Origin: Synechococcus sp. WH 7805
GTDB lineage: Bacteria; Cyanobacteriota; Cyanobacteriia; PCC-6307; Cyanobiaceae
Direction of reading: 5' to 3'
Assembly (NCBI RefSeq): GCF_000153285.1
Contig: NZ_CH724168.1
Span: 293,823 to 357,822 of the forward strand
DNA length: 64,000 nt
In this document: one piece after another, positions 52,198-62,158 of the stretch
Numbering within the stretch: position 1 is the first letter of the stretch
How the letters are laid out: every line of letters starts with the position of its first letter
Notes under the pieces: model-generated
The model's input: only the letters and a program-made list of their open reading frames with translations
Told to the model about the DNA's origin: nothing
Databases searched by the model: none
Translations under genes and position numbers: made by a program

Positions 52198-53325
52198 TTG
52201 GAGGTTCACTCGGAGAGTCGCCATCGTCATGATCCAGACCTCCAGCTGGAGCGTTTGGCCAAGCGATGTCGCTCTCTATCCCCCTCGATTTACCGGGAGC
52301 AAGCGCTCTACCTTCAGATTGTTCGCGATCAGCTCCCCAAGGCCGTCCGAACCGCGATCAAGCATCTTCTCTGTGACCCCGATGTGGACGCACGGATCCG
52401 CAGAGGGGATGGCCTGAAAAGCATCCATCTCCGGGTTGATGCACTTGTTCAGAAAACCACCACCTTGATCACTGTCGAGCAGCTGCTCGTCACGGCCGAA
52501 CGTTTAAGGGCGGATGCCCAGCGCAGCCGCCTCCTCCAGGTTCAGGCAATGGCCAGTTCCTCTGAAACGCTGGTTGCCTCAGAGCCCTGTCATGAAATTC
52601 ATCTCGGACTGTCGCTTCCCCTCGATCGTCCTGACTTGATCGATGGTTTGGTCCCTGACCCGCAATCTTCAGACCGTGGTGGAGCTGAAGCGGATCAGTT
52701 CTCTAAGGAAGAACAACCACCGATTCAAGAGGCTACGGAACTGGATCTGCTCCGTTCCCTGTTTGTCTTGGCCAGTGAGTCAATGGAAACAAGAGAGGCC
52801 CAGGTGTCTTCCGGTGAAGCCATGACACCTTCGGAGAGCTCGTTGCTGCGGTCGGTTTCATCATCGAATCAGTTGATGCCAGCGTCACCGAGCGATCTGC
52901 TGGCCTGGATTGAGGGACTTGATGCAGCCCTTTGCAGACGCCTCCGCAATCTTTCCCATGCGCTCAATGTGGAGCTGATGCGCGCGGGAATCATCAGAAG
53001 TCTTCTACCCATCCAGTTGTTGGAGGCCGCCATGAACGGTCAGCTGCCGTCTCAGGCTTCCCAGTCCAATCTTCTGAGACTCCATCTCCCGCTGCCCGTT
53101 GCTGCTGATGAGCAGTCCTTTGAAAGCCACTGCCTACTTCTGCGCAGCTCTGAGCTGGAATTCGATCATCCCTCTCTGCGCCGTTGCCGCGAACGCATTC
53201 AGCAGCAACGGCGTTATCTCTCCACTCTTGTGGTTAAGGAGCGACACTGGCAACGTCGCTCAAGCACCAGGGAGGTTCAAACCCATTGGTGGCCCAACCG
53301 AACGGAGATCCCTCCGCGCCATTGA
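52198..53325 (+). CDS. Conserved-type protein of unknown function between tsf and recG
   Basis: A 375-residue soluble protein I do not recognise. The N-terminal third is helical and basic (LERLAKRCRSLSPSIYREQALYLQIVRDQLPKAVRTAI). An acidic, low-complexity linker spans about residues 150-220. The last third is helical again (LLAWIEGLDAALCRRLRNLSHALNVELMRAGII) and ends with a basic tail. The only start is TTG at 52198, two bases after tsf. Its last codons overlap the recG start. No membrane span, signal or known catalytic motif. Confidence 0.7.
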   Translation: MEVHSESRHRHDPDLQLERLAKRCRSLSPSIYREQALYLQIVRDQLPKAVRTAIKHLLCDPDVDARIRRGDGLKSIHLRVDALVQKTTTLITVEQLLVTAERLRADAQRSRLLQVQAMASSSETLVASEPCHEIHLGLSLPLDRPDLIDGLVPDPQSSDRGGAEADQFSKEEQPPIQEATELDLLRSLFVLASESMETREAQVSSGEAMTPSESSLLRSVSSSNQLMPASPSDLLAWIEGLDAALCRRLRNLSHALNVELMRAGIIRSLLPIQLLEAAMNGQLPSQASQSNLLRLHLPLPVAADEQSFESHCLLLRSSELEFDHPSLRRCRERIQQQRRYLSTLVVKERHWQRRSSTREVQTHWWPNRTEIPPRH

Positions 53326-55817
53326 GTCCTGGCCTGGATCATCAGGCTCTGGAGCGTTTTCAGATCTGGATTCGCCCGCTCCAGCAGGCGCTGTCGCTTG
53401 AGGCGGAGCGAGGATTCGTCAATGTTCAAGGCCGGCAGGAGACATTCCACAGTTTCCTAAGCCGTGAATTGGGTGCACCACCAGGAATTCCTTTTCCGCC
53501 CGATTGCAAGGAACGCCTGCAGGCGTTCTCCAATGATTTTCAGTCCTATCCCTCTCTCAGTGATGCAGCGCGTCGGCGCCTAGTCACCACGGTGAGGCAG
53601 TGGCTCCATGCCCTTCGTCAGCGCCTGGAACCCACCCGACCGATGGCACCTCCCAAATTGAAGGTTGCCACGAGCAGCCCGGCAGCTCCAGCGACTCACC
53701 ACGGAATCATGCCGTTGGACGCACCACTGTCACGGGTCCGTGGCATCGGCCCCAAGCAGGCGGAACGCCTGGCCAGCCTCGGTCTCCTGGTGGTCAGAGA
53801 TCTATTGCTTCATTACCCCAGGGACTATGTGGATTACTCCGCCTTGCGCCGGATTGAGGCCTTGGTTCCCGGGGAAACAGCCACCATCGTTGCCACCGTC
53901 CGTCGCTGTCACGGCTTCACGAGTCCGAGAAATCCCAATCTCTCCATTCTCGAGCTGCAGCTTCAGGACCCCACCGGACGCATCAAGGTCAGTCGTTTTC
54001 TGGCAGGTCGGCGTTTCAGCAATCCCTCCTATCTCCATGGACAGACCCGGCTCTATCCAAATGGAGCCACCGTTGCAGTGAGCGGTCTGGTCAAGGATGG
54101 TCCCTACGGCCTGAGCTTTCAGGATCCGCTAATTGAAGTGATGGAGAGTGCTCAGGCCCCCTTGCAATCCAAACGCATTGGCAGGCTGTTGCCGGTGTAC
54201 TCCCTGACGGAAGGTCTGACGGCCGATCGTTTCAGAACCTTGGTGGAAGCGGCGCTGCCATCCGTCCGTCTCTGGCCTGAACCACTGCCACCTCAAAGAC
54301 GCCAAGCTAGGCAGCTGCTGGACAGGCATCAGGCGCTGACGGCCATTCATCGACCGGAGACGTCCGAGCAGCTTCAGCAGGCCCGTCACCGTCTTGTCTT
54401 TGATGAATTTCTGCTGCTTCAGCTCGGATTGATGCAACGCAGGGCGGCACTGCGTCAGCGAGCGGCACCATCACTGAGGATCGCCTCGGATCGCGACGGT
54501 CTCTTGGCTCGCTTCCTTGACAATCTTCCATTCCAATTCACAGGGGCACAGACCAGAGTGTTGGCGGAGATCGATGAGGATCTCGAGCGCTCGGAGCCTA
54601 TGGCCAGGCTGGTGCAGGGTGATGTGGGCAGTGGGAAAACGGTTGTTGCTGTTGCTGCCTTGCTCAAGGCCATCCAGGCCGGATGGCAAGGGGCAATGAT
54701 GGCCCCGACGGAGGTGCTTGCGGAACAGCACTACCGCAGTCTCTGCCAGTGGCTTCCTCCTTTGCATGTCACGGTTGAGCTCCTGACCGGTTCCACACCT
54801 CTCAAGAAACGGAGGCAGCTTCTCGCTGATGTGGCTTCAGGGGGCTGCAAGGTTCTTGTGGGAACTCACGCCCTGCTGGAGGACCCTGTTGCGTTCGAGC
54901 GTCTTGGATTGGTGGTGGTGGATGAGCAGCACCGGTTCGGTGTTCGCCAACGCAATCGACTGCTTGGAAAAGGTCTCCAGCCCCATCTCCTCACGATGAC
55001 AGCGACACCGATCCCGCGAACGCTGGCTCTGTCACTCCATGGAGATCTGGATGTCAGTCAGATCGATGAACTTCCGCCGGGACGAACGCCGATCTTGACC
55101 ACGATGTTGGCAGGCTCGGAGCGTGATCAGGCCTACAGCGTGATCCGTGAGGAGGTGGAGAAGGGCCAGAGGGCTTATGTGGTGCTTCCGCTTGTGGAGG
55201 AGTCAGAAAAAATGGACCTTAGGTCTGCCGTTGACGTGCATCGTCAGCTTGAGGAGGAGGAGTTTCCGGATCTCAAGGTCGGGCTCCTGCACGGACGCCT
55301 GCCGAGTGCGGAGAAGCAGGCGGTGATCCAGGCTTTCGCGCGCGGGGAAACGCAGGTTTTGGTGTCCACCACTGTTGTGGAGGTTGGTGTGGATGTTCCT
55401 GAAGCGAGCGTGATGATGATTGATCATGCTGATCGTTTCGGACTGGCACAGCTTCACCAACTGCGAGGTCGAGTCGGCCGCGGTGCTGCGGCATCCCGCT
55501 GCCTGTTGATTAACGACAGCCGTAATCCGCTAGCTCGACAGAGACTTGAGGTGTTGGTGCGTTCCACGGACGGTTTCGAGATCGCCGAAATGGACCTCAG
55601 GCTTCGTGGCCCCGGGCAAGTGCTGGGAACCCGCCAATCTGGTTTGCCAGACCTGGCATTGGCCAGCCTGGCGGATGATGGCTCCGTTTTGGAGGAGGCC
55701 CGGGACGAAGCGGCCGATATCCTCCGCAACGATCCTGATCTGAACAATCACCCGGTGCTTCGCTGCTTGCTCGATGATCAACGCAACCGTGTGACCTCAG
55801 CAGCGCAGTTGAACTGA
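53289..55817 (+). CDS. recG: ATP-dependent DNA helicase RecG
   Basis: RecG remodels stalled forks. The 842-residue product has an N-terminal extension of about 130 residues common in cyanobacteria, then the wedge region beginning RVRGIGPKQAERLASLGL. Helicase motifs are Walker A GDVGSGKTVVA, DEQH in VVVDEQHRFGVRQR, TATPIPRTLALSLHGDLD, and in the second RecA domain LLHGRLPSAEKQAVI, TTVVEVGVDVPEAS and QLHQLRGRVGRG. The start is GTG at 53289 (TTG at 53286 precedes it), overlapping the previous gene. Confidence 0.97.
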   Translation: MAQPNGDPSAPLSPGLDHQALERFQIWIRPLQQALSLEAERGFVNVQGRQETFHSFLSRELGAPPGIPFPPDCKERLQAFSNDFQSYPSLSDAARRRLVTTVRQWLHALRQRLEPTRPMAPPKLKVATSSPAAPATHHGIMPLDAPLSRVRGIGPKQAERLASLGLLVVRDLLLHYPRDYVDYSALRRIEALVPGETATIVATVRRCHGFTSPRNPNLSILELQLQDPTGRIKVSRFLAGRRFSNPSYLHGQTRLYPNGATVAVSGLVKDGPYGLSFQDPLIEVMESAQAPLQSKRIGRLLPVYSLTEGLTADRFRTLVEAALPSVRLWPEPLPPQRRQARQLLDRHQALTAIHRPETSEQLQQARHRLVFDEFLLLQLGLMQRRAALRQRAAPSLRIASDRDGLLARFLDNLPFQFTGAQTRVLAEIDEDLERSEPMARLVQGDVGSGKTVVAVAALLKAIQAGWQGAMMAPTEVLAEQHYRSLCQWLPPLHVTVELLTGSTPLKKRRQLLADVASGGCKVLVGTHALLEDPVAFERLGLVVVDEQHRFGVRQRNRLLGKGLQPHLLTMTATPIPRTLALSLHGDLDVSQIDELPPGRTPILTTMLAGSERDQAYSVIREEVEKGQRAYVVLPLVEESEKMDLRSAVDVHRQLEEEEFPDLKVGLLHGRLPSAEKQAVIQAFARGETQVLVSTTVVEVGVDVPEASVMMIDHADRFGLAQLHQLRGRVGRGAAASRCLLINDSRNPLARQRLEVLVRSTDGFEIAEMDLRLRGPGQVLGTRQSGLPDLALASLADDGSVLEEARDEAADILRNDPDLNNHPVLRCLLDDQRNRVTSAAQLN

Positions 55818-55903
55818 TGCCCCGTTCAGTCTGGATCTAAAGGATGGAAGGGCTCTCAGTCGGAGACCGAGTGAATACAGTTCTTCTGTTTTGAATTCCA
55901 ACG

Positions 55904-56629
55904 ATGCGCCGGCCCTGGAGTGATGTGGCCATCAAGGATTGCGGTGAACCGCTGGAGTCGCTCAGAGGGACGTTTCTCTGCCTTGAGCCCCATCCCTACG
56001 CAGAACTTGGTGCCCCCTACGGAGATCAGGGTGATCCCTTCAGGGTGCGATCGAGCCTTTTGACCCGTCTCGTTCAAGCCCAGAACCACCTCACCCAGCA
56101 TCCGGATCCTGAGATCGGCCCGATCCAGTTGCTTGTGTTTGATGCCTGGCGCCCCGTCAGTGTTCAGGCCTTCATGGTGGAGCACGCGGTCAAGGAAGAA
56201 TGTGTGCGTCGAGGCCTTCAACCGACACTGCCTCATTGGGCGACGGCGCTGGAGGACGTGCAGCGCGATGTTGGACGCTTCTGGGCACCGCCAAGTGACG
56301 ATCGGTCGACGCCGCCTCCTCACAGCACGGGGGGAGCCATTGATTTAACGCTGGCCGATCAGCGTGGAGCGCCTCTGAACATGGGGGGAGCGATTGATGC
56401 CATCGGTCCTGAATCGCTCCCAGACCACCACGCATCTGCTGCAAGGGCTAATCCCAACAGCCCTGAAGCCCTTTGGCACCGACGCCGTTCCAACCTGCAT
56501 GCGGCCATGCAACATGCCGGATTGGTCCGACATCCCAATGAATGGTGGCATTACAGCTATGGAGATCAGCTGTGGGCTTGGACGGTTAAGGCATCAATGG
56601 CCGTCTACGGCCGAGTGGATGGCCACTAA
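55904..56629 (+). CDS. D-alanyl-D-alanine dipeptidase, VanX/DdpX family
   Basis: The 241-residue product is an M15D zinc peptidase. The substrate region LLVFDAWRPVSVQAF (with the conserved arginine), the zinc motif HSTGGAIDLTL (HxxxxxxD) and the catalytic Glu-x-x-His pair in NEWWHYSYGD are all present. Such enzymes split D-Ala-D-Ala and are used for peptidoglycan turnover; there is no vancomycin-resistance cluster here. No signal peptide, so the protein is probably cytosolic. It ends overlapping the sir stop by 4 bases. Confidence 0.9.
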   Translation: MRRPWSDVAIKDCGEPLESLRGTFLCLEPHPYAELGAPYGDQGDPFRVRSSLLTRLVQAQNHLTQHPDPEIGPIQLLVFDAWRPVSVQAFMVEHAVKEECVRRGLQPTLPHWATALEDVQRDVGRFWAPPSDDRSTPPPHSTGGAIDLTLADQRGAPLNMGGAIDAIGPESLPDHHASAARANPNSPEALWHRRRSNLHAAMQHAGLVRHPNEWWHYSYGDQLWAWTVKASMAVYGRVDGH

Positions 56630-58392
56630 CGGGCGGAAGTAAGCAGTTCGGCAACCCGTTCGTCACCGAGCTGGCTCACATGGTCACCAAAACCTCTTCG
56701 CCCACCAGCCTGCTTCCAGCTCACGAACAATGGTTCCAGGGTGCTCTCGAGTTCATCCAACGGCATGCGTTGCAGGAAAGGCTTCGCCAAACGCTGGAGA
56801 TTGGCACTACCACCAAGCCACAGCTGGTATTGATTCACACCGCTGCCGACAAGCGCAAGCTCTGCCATGTAGGGCCGGGCACACCCATTCGGACATCCGG
56901 TCATGCGAAACAGCAAGGACTTCTCGATTTCGAGCCTGCTGAGTTGCGCATCCAGACGTTCAAGAACCCGAGGAAGAATGCGTTCAGATTCAGTGATGGC
57001 AAGCCCACAGGTGGGCAGGGCAGGGCAGGCAATGGCATGACGTGCCAGCGGTGGCGGTGCCTCCGGCGTTTTGATTCCCAGATTCGACAATGCATCACGA
57101 ACAGAATTGCGCTGGGAGCTGCCGATGTTGCACAGAAGCACGTCCTGGTTAGGCGTCAAACGCAGTTCGAGCTGGTAACGATCAACGATCTCTCGAAGCC
57201 CAGCCTTAAACGCACCCTCGAGCCTCCCGCAGAGCAGAGGGATCCCAACGAACCAAATTCCAGGCTGCTGTCGATGCCAGCCGAGGTAATCGGTGAGTTT
57301 TGCTTTCGGCTCATTGCGAAGACTCTTCAACTCACCACGGAAGTAGTTCTGCGTCAGTTCGCTCTTGAACCAGGACACACCTCTGTCGTGAACGAGATAT
57401 TTCATCCTGGCGTGCCTTCGGATCTGACGATCACCGTGATCACGCTGCAAGGCCAAGATCGATTGCACTAGATCAAGCACATCGTTCGCTGCGACGTATC
57501 CAAGAGGGTCAGCGATCCTTGCGAACGTTTCTTCCTTGTTGTGGGTGCGGCCCATGCCGCCACCCACGTAAACATTGCAGCCGATCAGGGCACCTGTGGC
57601 ATCGGTGAAGGCCACAAGACCAATGTCCTGGGTCAGAAGGTCGACGGAATTATCTCCAGGAACCGTGACCGCTACTTTGAATTTTCTGGGTAGGTAGGTG
57701 TCTCCGTAGAGCGGTTCATCGTCGCTACCTGAAAACACTCCAACATCACGCTGACGTGAACGGGCTGCCTTCACCATCCGCGAAGGATTGATTCGATAAC
57801 TGAGGTCACCATCGATCCACAGCTCGAGATAAGACGCTTCACCAGCCTCGGGACTGAGAACATCCGCGATTTCATCAGCCAGCTGACGCGCTGCCGGATA
57901 AGCACCTTTGGCGTAAGGCGCAGCCGGTGCCATGACGTTGCGGTTGATGTCTCCACAGGCCGCCAGGGTGGACCCCATGTTTTCAACGATGGTTCCGATT
58001 ACTTCCTTCAGATCACCTTTTGGAATGCCATGCATCTGAAAGGCCTGTCGGGTCGTTGCTCGCAGGGTGCCATCGCCAAGGCGATTGGAAAGATCATCCA
58101 TGGCGAGGAACAGCCTTGCCGGAATGCGTCCTGCTGGGCTACGCAGCCTCAGCATCATCTGCCAGGTCTTCTCTTTCCCTTTCTCTCGCTTATCCCGGTC
58201 ATCTTGCTGATAGCTCCCGTGAAACTTCAGCAGCTGAAGCGCGTCTTCACTGAAGTAGGGGAGCTCATTCGAGAGTTCATCTAGCAGGGGGTCCCGCAGA
58301 TGATGACTGTCCAGCTTGCGTTGCTCAGCCTTCGGCAGCCTGGCAGTGGTTGATTCCGTGGCGGATTCCACACTGGACTGACTCACCGGCAA
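56626..58392 (-). CDS. sir: Ferredoxin-sulfite reductase
   Basis: Sir reduces sulfite to sulfide with electrons from ferredoxin. The 588-residue product has two ferredoxin-like halves. The N-terminal half has DDRDKREKGKEKTWQMMLRLRSPAGRIPA and LRATTRQAFQMHGIPKGDLK. The C-terminal half holds the siroheme/4Fe-4S cysteines in ACPALPTCGLAITESER and RMTGCPNGCARPYMAE. The order and spacing fit sulfite rather than nitrite reductase. It diverges from glyS, with 71 bases between starts. Confidence 0.95.
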   Translation of the reverse strand: MPVSQSSVESATESTTARLPKAEQRKLDSHHLRDPLLDELSNELPYFSEDALQLLKFHGSYQQDDRDKREKGKEKTWQMMLRLRSPAGRIPARLFLAMDDLSNRLGDGTLRATTRQAFQMHGIPKGDLKEVIGTIVENMGSTLAACGDINRNVMAPAAPYAKGAYPAARQLADEIADVLSPEAGEASYLELWIDGDLSYRINPSRMVKAARSRQRDVGVFSGSDDEPLYGDTYLPRKFKVAVTVPGDNSVDLLTQDIGLVAFTDATGALIGCNVYVGGGMGRTHNKEETFARIADPLGYVAANDVLDLVQSILALQRDHGDRQIRRHARMKYLVHDRGVSWFKSELTQNYFRGELKSLRNEPKAKLTDYLGWHRQQPGIWFVGIPLLCGRLEGAFKAGLREIVDRYQLELRLTPNQDVLLCNIGSSQRNSVRDALSNLGIKTPEAPPPLARHAIACPALPTCGLAITESERILPRVLERLDAQLSRLEIEKSLLFRMTGCPNGCARPYMAELALVGSGVNQYQLWLGGSANLQRLAKPFLQRMPLDELESTLEPLFVSWKQAGGRRGFGDHVSQLGDERVAELLTSAR

Positions 58393-58463
58393 AGAGCTGC
58401 ATCAACTCTCTGAAGCTAGCGAAGCGGCTTCCAATACAGTCGCGTCTTGGACACGTACGTGCT

Positions 58464-60623
58464 GTGGCGAACACGTTTCTGCTTGAGATCGGCACTGAAG
58501 AACTCCCCGCCGATTTCGTTCCCTCGGCCCTTCGGCAATTGGAGCAGAGGGTTCGCAGTGATCTCAACGATTTGCGGCTCGCCCACGGTGAGCTGTCGGT
58601 GACAGGAACGCCGCGTCGGCTGCTTGTGGTTGTGAAAGACCTGATTGACTCTCAGCCGGATCTGGAAGAAGACCGCAAAGGACCACCTGTCTCCTCGGCT
58701 TTCGTGGATGGTCGGCCTGGTCCGGCTGCCATCGGTTTTGCCAAACGCTGCGGTGTAGATCCATCGGATCTTCAGCCCAGGGAAACGCCGAAAGGCCCTT
58801 GTCTGTTCGCGCAGGTCAAGACTCCAGGGCAGGCCAGTTCCGCTCTACTCGGCCAGTACGTTCCTCGCTGGATCGATGCTCTTCAGGGGCGTCGATTTAT
58901 GCGCTGGGGATGTGGAGAGCAGCGCTTCAGTCGACCGGTTCGCTGGTTAGTGGTCCTCCTCGGGGATGCGTTGATCCCTGTGACTCTGGATGCGGCTGAT
59001 CCTGTGGTGACCAGCGGTCGCACAAGCCGTGGTCATCGTCTTCATCAACCACTGAAGGACGTGAAGTCCGCCGAGGAACTTCTGGCTCAACTGGCCCGAG
59101 CCGGGGTGATGGTGAATCGTGAACAACGCGCTGAAACCATCCGCACGGCAATCGCGCAGGAGGCCGAGCGCTGCGGTGGACAAGCGAATTGTCCTGAGTC
59201 ACTGTTTCAGGAGCTTGTGGATCTTGTTGAAACCCCCTCAGTGTTGAAGGGCAAGATCGCGGATCGCTTTCTTGATCTACCGCCGGAGGTGATTGTCACG
59301 GTGATGCAGGCCCATCAGCGTTATGTCCCACTCCTGCATCCGCAGGCAGGTTCAGACCCCCTGCAACTTCAGTCCCGCAATGTTCTGAGGCCGGAATTCC
59401 TTCTGGTGAGCAATGGGTTGGAACCAGCTTCGGACACCATTGTGAGCGGCAATCAACGCGTTCTTGGAGCCCGGCTGGCCGATGCCGAGTTCTTTCTCAC
59501 TGTGGATCGTCGTCAGTCCAGTGAGCAACGGCGGGCAAATTTGGCACAGGTCACCTTTGCCGAGGGTCTGGGCACGCTTCTGGACCGTAGTGAGCGAATG
59601 AGTTGGGTCATGGACCAACTGCTGCTCGCGCTTCAACTTGAGGGGCCCATCGCCAGCCATGCCAGACGCGCTGCCCATTTCTGTAAACACGATCTCGTCT
59701 GTCAGATGGTGGGGGAATTCCCTGAGCTGCAGGGGTTGATGGGCGGTAAGTACCTTCTTGAGGAAGGAGAAGTCCGTGACGTGGCTCTGGCTGTGGCAGA
59801 GCACTACCAGCCTGCTGGTGCCGGTGATGCTCCTCCCACCAGTGATGCAGGAGCTCTGCTGGCTCTCGCGGAACGGATCGAGTTGCTGTTGAGCATCTTT
59901 GCGAAGGGTCAGCGCCCTACTGGATCTTCTGATCCTTATGCCCTGCGGCGAGCAGGCAATGGAATTGTTCAGATCCTGTGGAATCGTGGCTGGAGACTCC
60001 CCCTGCAGTCACTCTTCAAAACGGCAGCAACGCATTGGGCTGAACGTTTCCCGGCTTTCAAGGTTGAAGCTTCAGCCTTGGCCAATGATCTGGGACAACT
60101 TCTCCGTCAGCGGATGGTGTCTCAGTTCGAAGAGGATGGATTTGAAATTGATTTGGTGCAGGCAGTCAGCGGCGATGGGGTCAGCACTGACCGCTTGCTG
60201 GAGGATCCAGTGGATGCAAGGGATCGCCTGCTTCTGTTGAACAACCTCCGGACTTCTGGTCGTTTGCAGGGATTGCAGGCTGTCGTCCAACGTGCATCCC
60301 GCTTGGCCGATAAAGGTGATCTGCCTTTGTCCAGCCTGTGTGTCGAAGGTGTGGTGGACGCCGAACTCTTCGATTCACCCAGCGAGGCTTCGCTGTTAGT
60401 GGAACTCGAAGCGATGAGTCCGCTCGCCGTCGCAAGAGACTACGAAGGCTTGGCTCAGAAACTCCAGGGTGCGGCACGCGCACTTGAAGCCTTCTTTGAT
60501 GGTGCTGAAAGTGTGATGGTGATGGCCGATGATCCATCGATTCGGCGCAATCGCCTCAATTTGCTGGGCGTGCTGCGCAACCAAGCGTTTGTGTTGGCCC
60601 GTTTCGACAACATTCAGTCTTGA
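58464..60623 (+). CDS. glyS: Glycyl-tRNA synthetase beta subunit
   Basis: GlyS with GlyQ charges tRNA-Gly. The 719-residue product begins ANTFLLEIGTEELPADFV, and has SVTGTPRRLLVVV, RRFMRWGCGEQRFSRPVRWLVVLLGD, PPEVIVTVMQAHQRYVPLL and RLADAEFFLTVDRRQ. The C-terminal part has PTGSSDPYALRRAGNGIVQIL and the anticodon-binding region. The GTG at 58464 was chosen because VANTFLLEIGTEELP is the family start; the frame is open further upstream. Confidence 0.97.
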   Translation: MANTFLLEIGTEELPADFVPSALRQLEQRVRSDLNDLRLAHGELSVTGTPRRLLVVVKDLIDSQPDLEEDRKGPPVSSAFVDGRPGPAAIGFAKRCGVDPSDLQPRETPKGPCLFAQVKTPGQASSALLGQYVPRWIDALQGRRFMRWGCGEQRFSRPVRWLVVLLGDALIPVTLDAADPVVTSGRTSRGHRLHQPLKDVKSAEELLAQLARAGVMVNREQRAETIRTAIAQEAERCGGQANCPESLFQELVDLVETPSVLKGKIADRFLDLPPEVIVTVMQAHQRYVPLLHPQAGSDPLQLQSRNVLRPEFLLVSNGLEPASDTIVSGNQRVLGARLADAEFFLTVDRRQSSEQRRANLAQVTFAEGLGTLLDRSERMSWVMDQLLLALQLEGPIASHARRAAHFCKHDLVCQMVGEFPELQGLMGGKYLLEEGEVRDVALAVAEHYQPAGAGDAPPTSDAGALLALAERIELLLSIFAKGQRPTGSSDPYALRRAGNGIVQILWNRGWRLPLQSLFKTAATHWAERFPAFKVEASALANDLGQLLRQRMVSQFEEDGFEIDLVQAVSGDGVSTDRLLEDPVDARDRLLLLNNLRTSGRLQGLQAVVQRASRLADKGDLPLSSLCVEGVVDAELFDSPSEASLLVELEAMSPLAVARDYEGLAQKLQGAARALEAFFDGAESVMVMADDPSIRRNRLNLLGVLRNQAFVLARFDNIQS

Positions 60624-60637
60624 AACGGGACGATTGC

Positions 60638-60666
60638 AGCTGAATCTGCAAAACGCAGATTCAGCT
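60638..60666. terminator. Perfect 12-bp inverted repeat, probable bidirectional terminator
   Basis: AGCTGAATCTGC and GCAGATTCAGCT form a perfect stem around a 5-base AAAAC loop. It lies between the convergent stops of glyS and chlP. No long T-run follows on either strand, which is common for cyanobacterial terminators. Confidence 0.75.
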
Positions 60667-60675
60667 ATGGAGTCT

Positions 60676-62049
60676 TCACCCAGTTGTGACGGTCGGTCGT
60701 TCCTTCGTCTCTGTTGACGATTCAGTGTGAACCTGAGCCTTGATGGCCTGAGCCGCTTCATCCGCTAGAAAATCTCCCTCCGAACGTCCCACAGCGGAAG
60801 GAACGGCGTCGTAACCAGCTGGGGCGAGGGCCTCACCCCGAAGCAAACTTCCAAGGGTGCGCAGGGTGAGTTTCACCTGTTGCCACGGATTCATCATCAC
60901 CACCCTCTTATACAGATAGCTGTCAAAGGTGAGTTTCTGTACATCTCGGTCATCGCACATTTCCACGAATGCCTCTCGCGCCGCGTCATTCCGGTAGAAA
61001 ATTCGCTGGAGAATGTCGAGAACGGCGTAAGTGGCTCCGTACTTTCTGTCCCAACGCTTGAGGTACGTGGATTTGATCTCTTTTTCCGTGGGTACGCGGC
61101 TGCCGTTCGCTGAAATCTCAACGATGGCTTCGGCACACATCCGGCCACTTTTCGCTGCGAAGTAGATGCCTTCACCGGAGCTCTTGGTCACATAACCGGC
61201 GGCGTCACCAACCAGGGCCATCCGACCAACAACGCGACGGGGTCTGGGATGTTCCGGAATCGGATGAGCTTCAACTTTGATCACTTCGCCCTTGAACAGG
61301 CGTTTGCGGGCCCGCTCACGAATTCCTTTTTGCAATCCCTTGATTAGGGACTGATTCTGTTGCATGGTCCCGGTTCCAACGGCCACGTGGTCGTATTTCG
61401 GAAAAACCCATGCGTAGAAATCGGGAGAAACGTCGGTTCCGACGTACATCTCGGCGAGATCCTCGTAATAGGTCATCTCTTCAGGAGGAAGCTTGATGCG
61501 TTCCTGGAAGGCGATGGCCACGTTGTAATCGCCAGCATCCATGGCTTTGGCGACACGGGAATTAGCCCCGTCGGCGCCAATGATCAAATCCACCTCGAGG
61601 GTTTTTAACTCACCGGTTGGTCCACCAGAGCTGTAGTCGGCGTAATGAAGGGTGTACGGACCTTGACGAGCGCTGCCCGTGTCGATCTTCTGGACAAGAC
61701 CGTTGATCAGGGTTGTGCCGAGCTCAGCAGCCCGGTTGCGCATGAAAGCATCGAAGACCTCTCGGCGGCACATGCCGATATAGGCATTATCGTCGTACCC
61801 GAGTGGATCAAGCTGAATATCAACCTCCTTGTTGGAGGGGGATATCATCTTCATGTTTCGAACCTTGCGGTCGATAATCGACTCCGGAAGATCGAATTCC
61901 TCGACCATGCAAAGCGGAATGGCTCCCCCACAGGGTTTGGCATTGTCGAGCTTTCGCTCAAACAACCAGGTGCTGATGCCAGCCTTGGCAAGAATTTCAG
62001 CTGCGCAGGATCCGCTCGGACCACCTCCGACGACGGCAACTCTCAGCAT
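60676..62049 (-). CDS. chlP: Geranylgeranyl reductase ChlP
   Basis: ChlP reduces geranylgeranyl groups to phytyl for chlorophyll and tocopherol. The 457-residue flavoprotein starts LRVAVVGGGPSGSCAAEILAKAGI (FAD/NAD dinucleotide fold), followed by ERKLDNAKPCGGAIPLCMV, the typical ChlP PCGGAIP motif, IIGADGANSRVAKAMDAGDYNVAIAFQERI and ALVGDAAGYVTKSSGEGIYFAAKSG. The C-terminal part has RDVQKLTFDSYLYKRVV. It diverges from the M15 peptidase gene across 109 bases. Confidence 0.97.
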   Translation of the reverse strand: MLRVAVVGGGPSGSCAAEILAKAGISTWLFERKLDNAKPCGGAIPLCMVEEFDLPESIIDRKVRNMKMISPSNKEVDIQLDPLGYDDNAYIGMCRREVFDAFMRNRAAELGTTLINGLVQKIDTGSARQGPYTLHYADYSSGGPTGELKTLEVDLIIGADGANSRVAKAMDAGDYNVAIAFQERIKLPPEEMTYYEDLAEMYVGTDVSPDFYAWVFPKYDHVAVGTGTMQQNQSLIKGLQKGIRERARKRLFKGEVIKVEAHPIPEHPRPRRVVGRMALVGDAAGYVTKSSGEGIYFAAKSGRMCAEAIVEISANGSRVPTEKEIKSTYLKRWDRKYGATYAVLDILQRIFYRNDAAREAFVEMCDDRDVQKLTFDSYLYKRVVMMNPWQQVKLTLRTLGSLLRGEALAPAGYDAVPSAVGRSEGDFLADEAAQAIKAQVHTESSTETKERPTVTTG

Positions 62050-62158
62050 CTCAGCTCACTCCGCTGGATTGTTATTGAAAAGCTATCACCGATGAGTACC
62101 GATCCGGGGGCCACCCTGGCGCCTCCCCTTACGATCGATACATCACTGCAATGAAGTC

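Noticed and set aside
55818-55903. Imperfect hairpins in the recG-dipeptidase gap (CTCAGTC/GACCGAG, ACAG/CTGT)
   Set aside because: Short stems with mismatches. At most a weak terminator, not supported enough for a feature.
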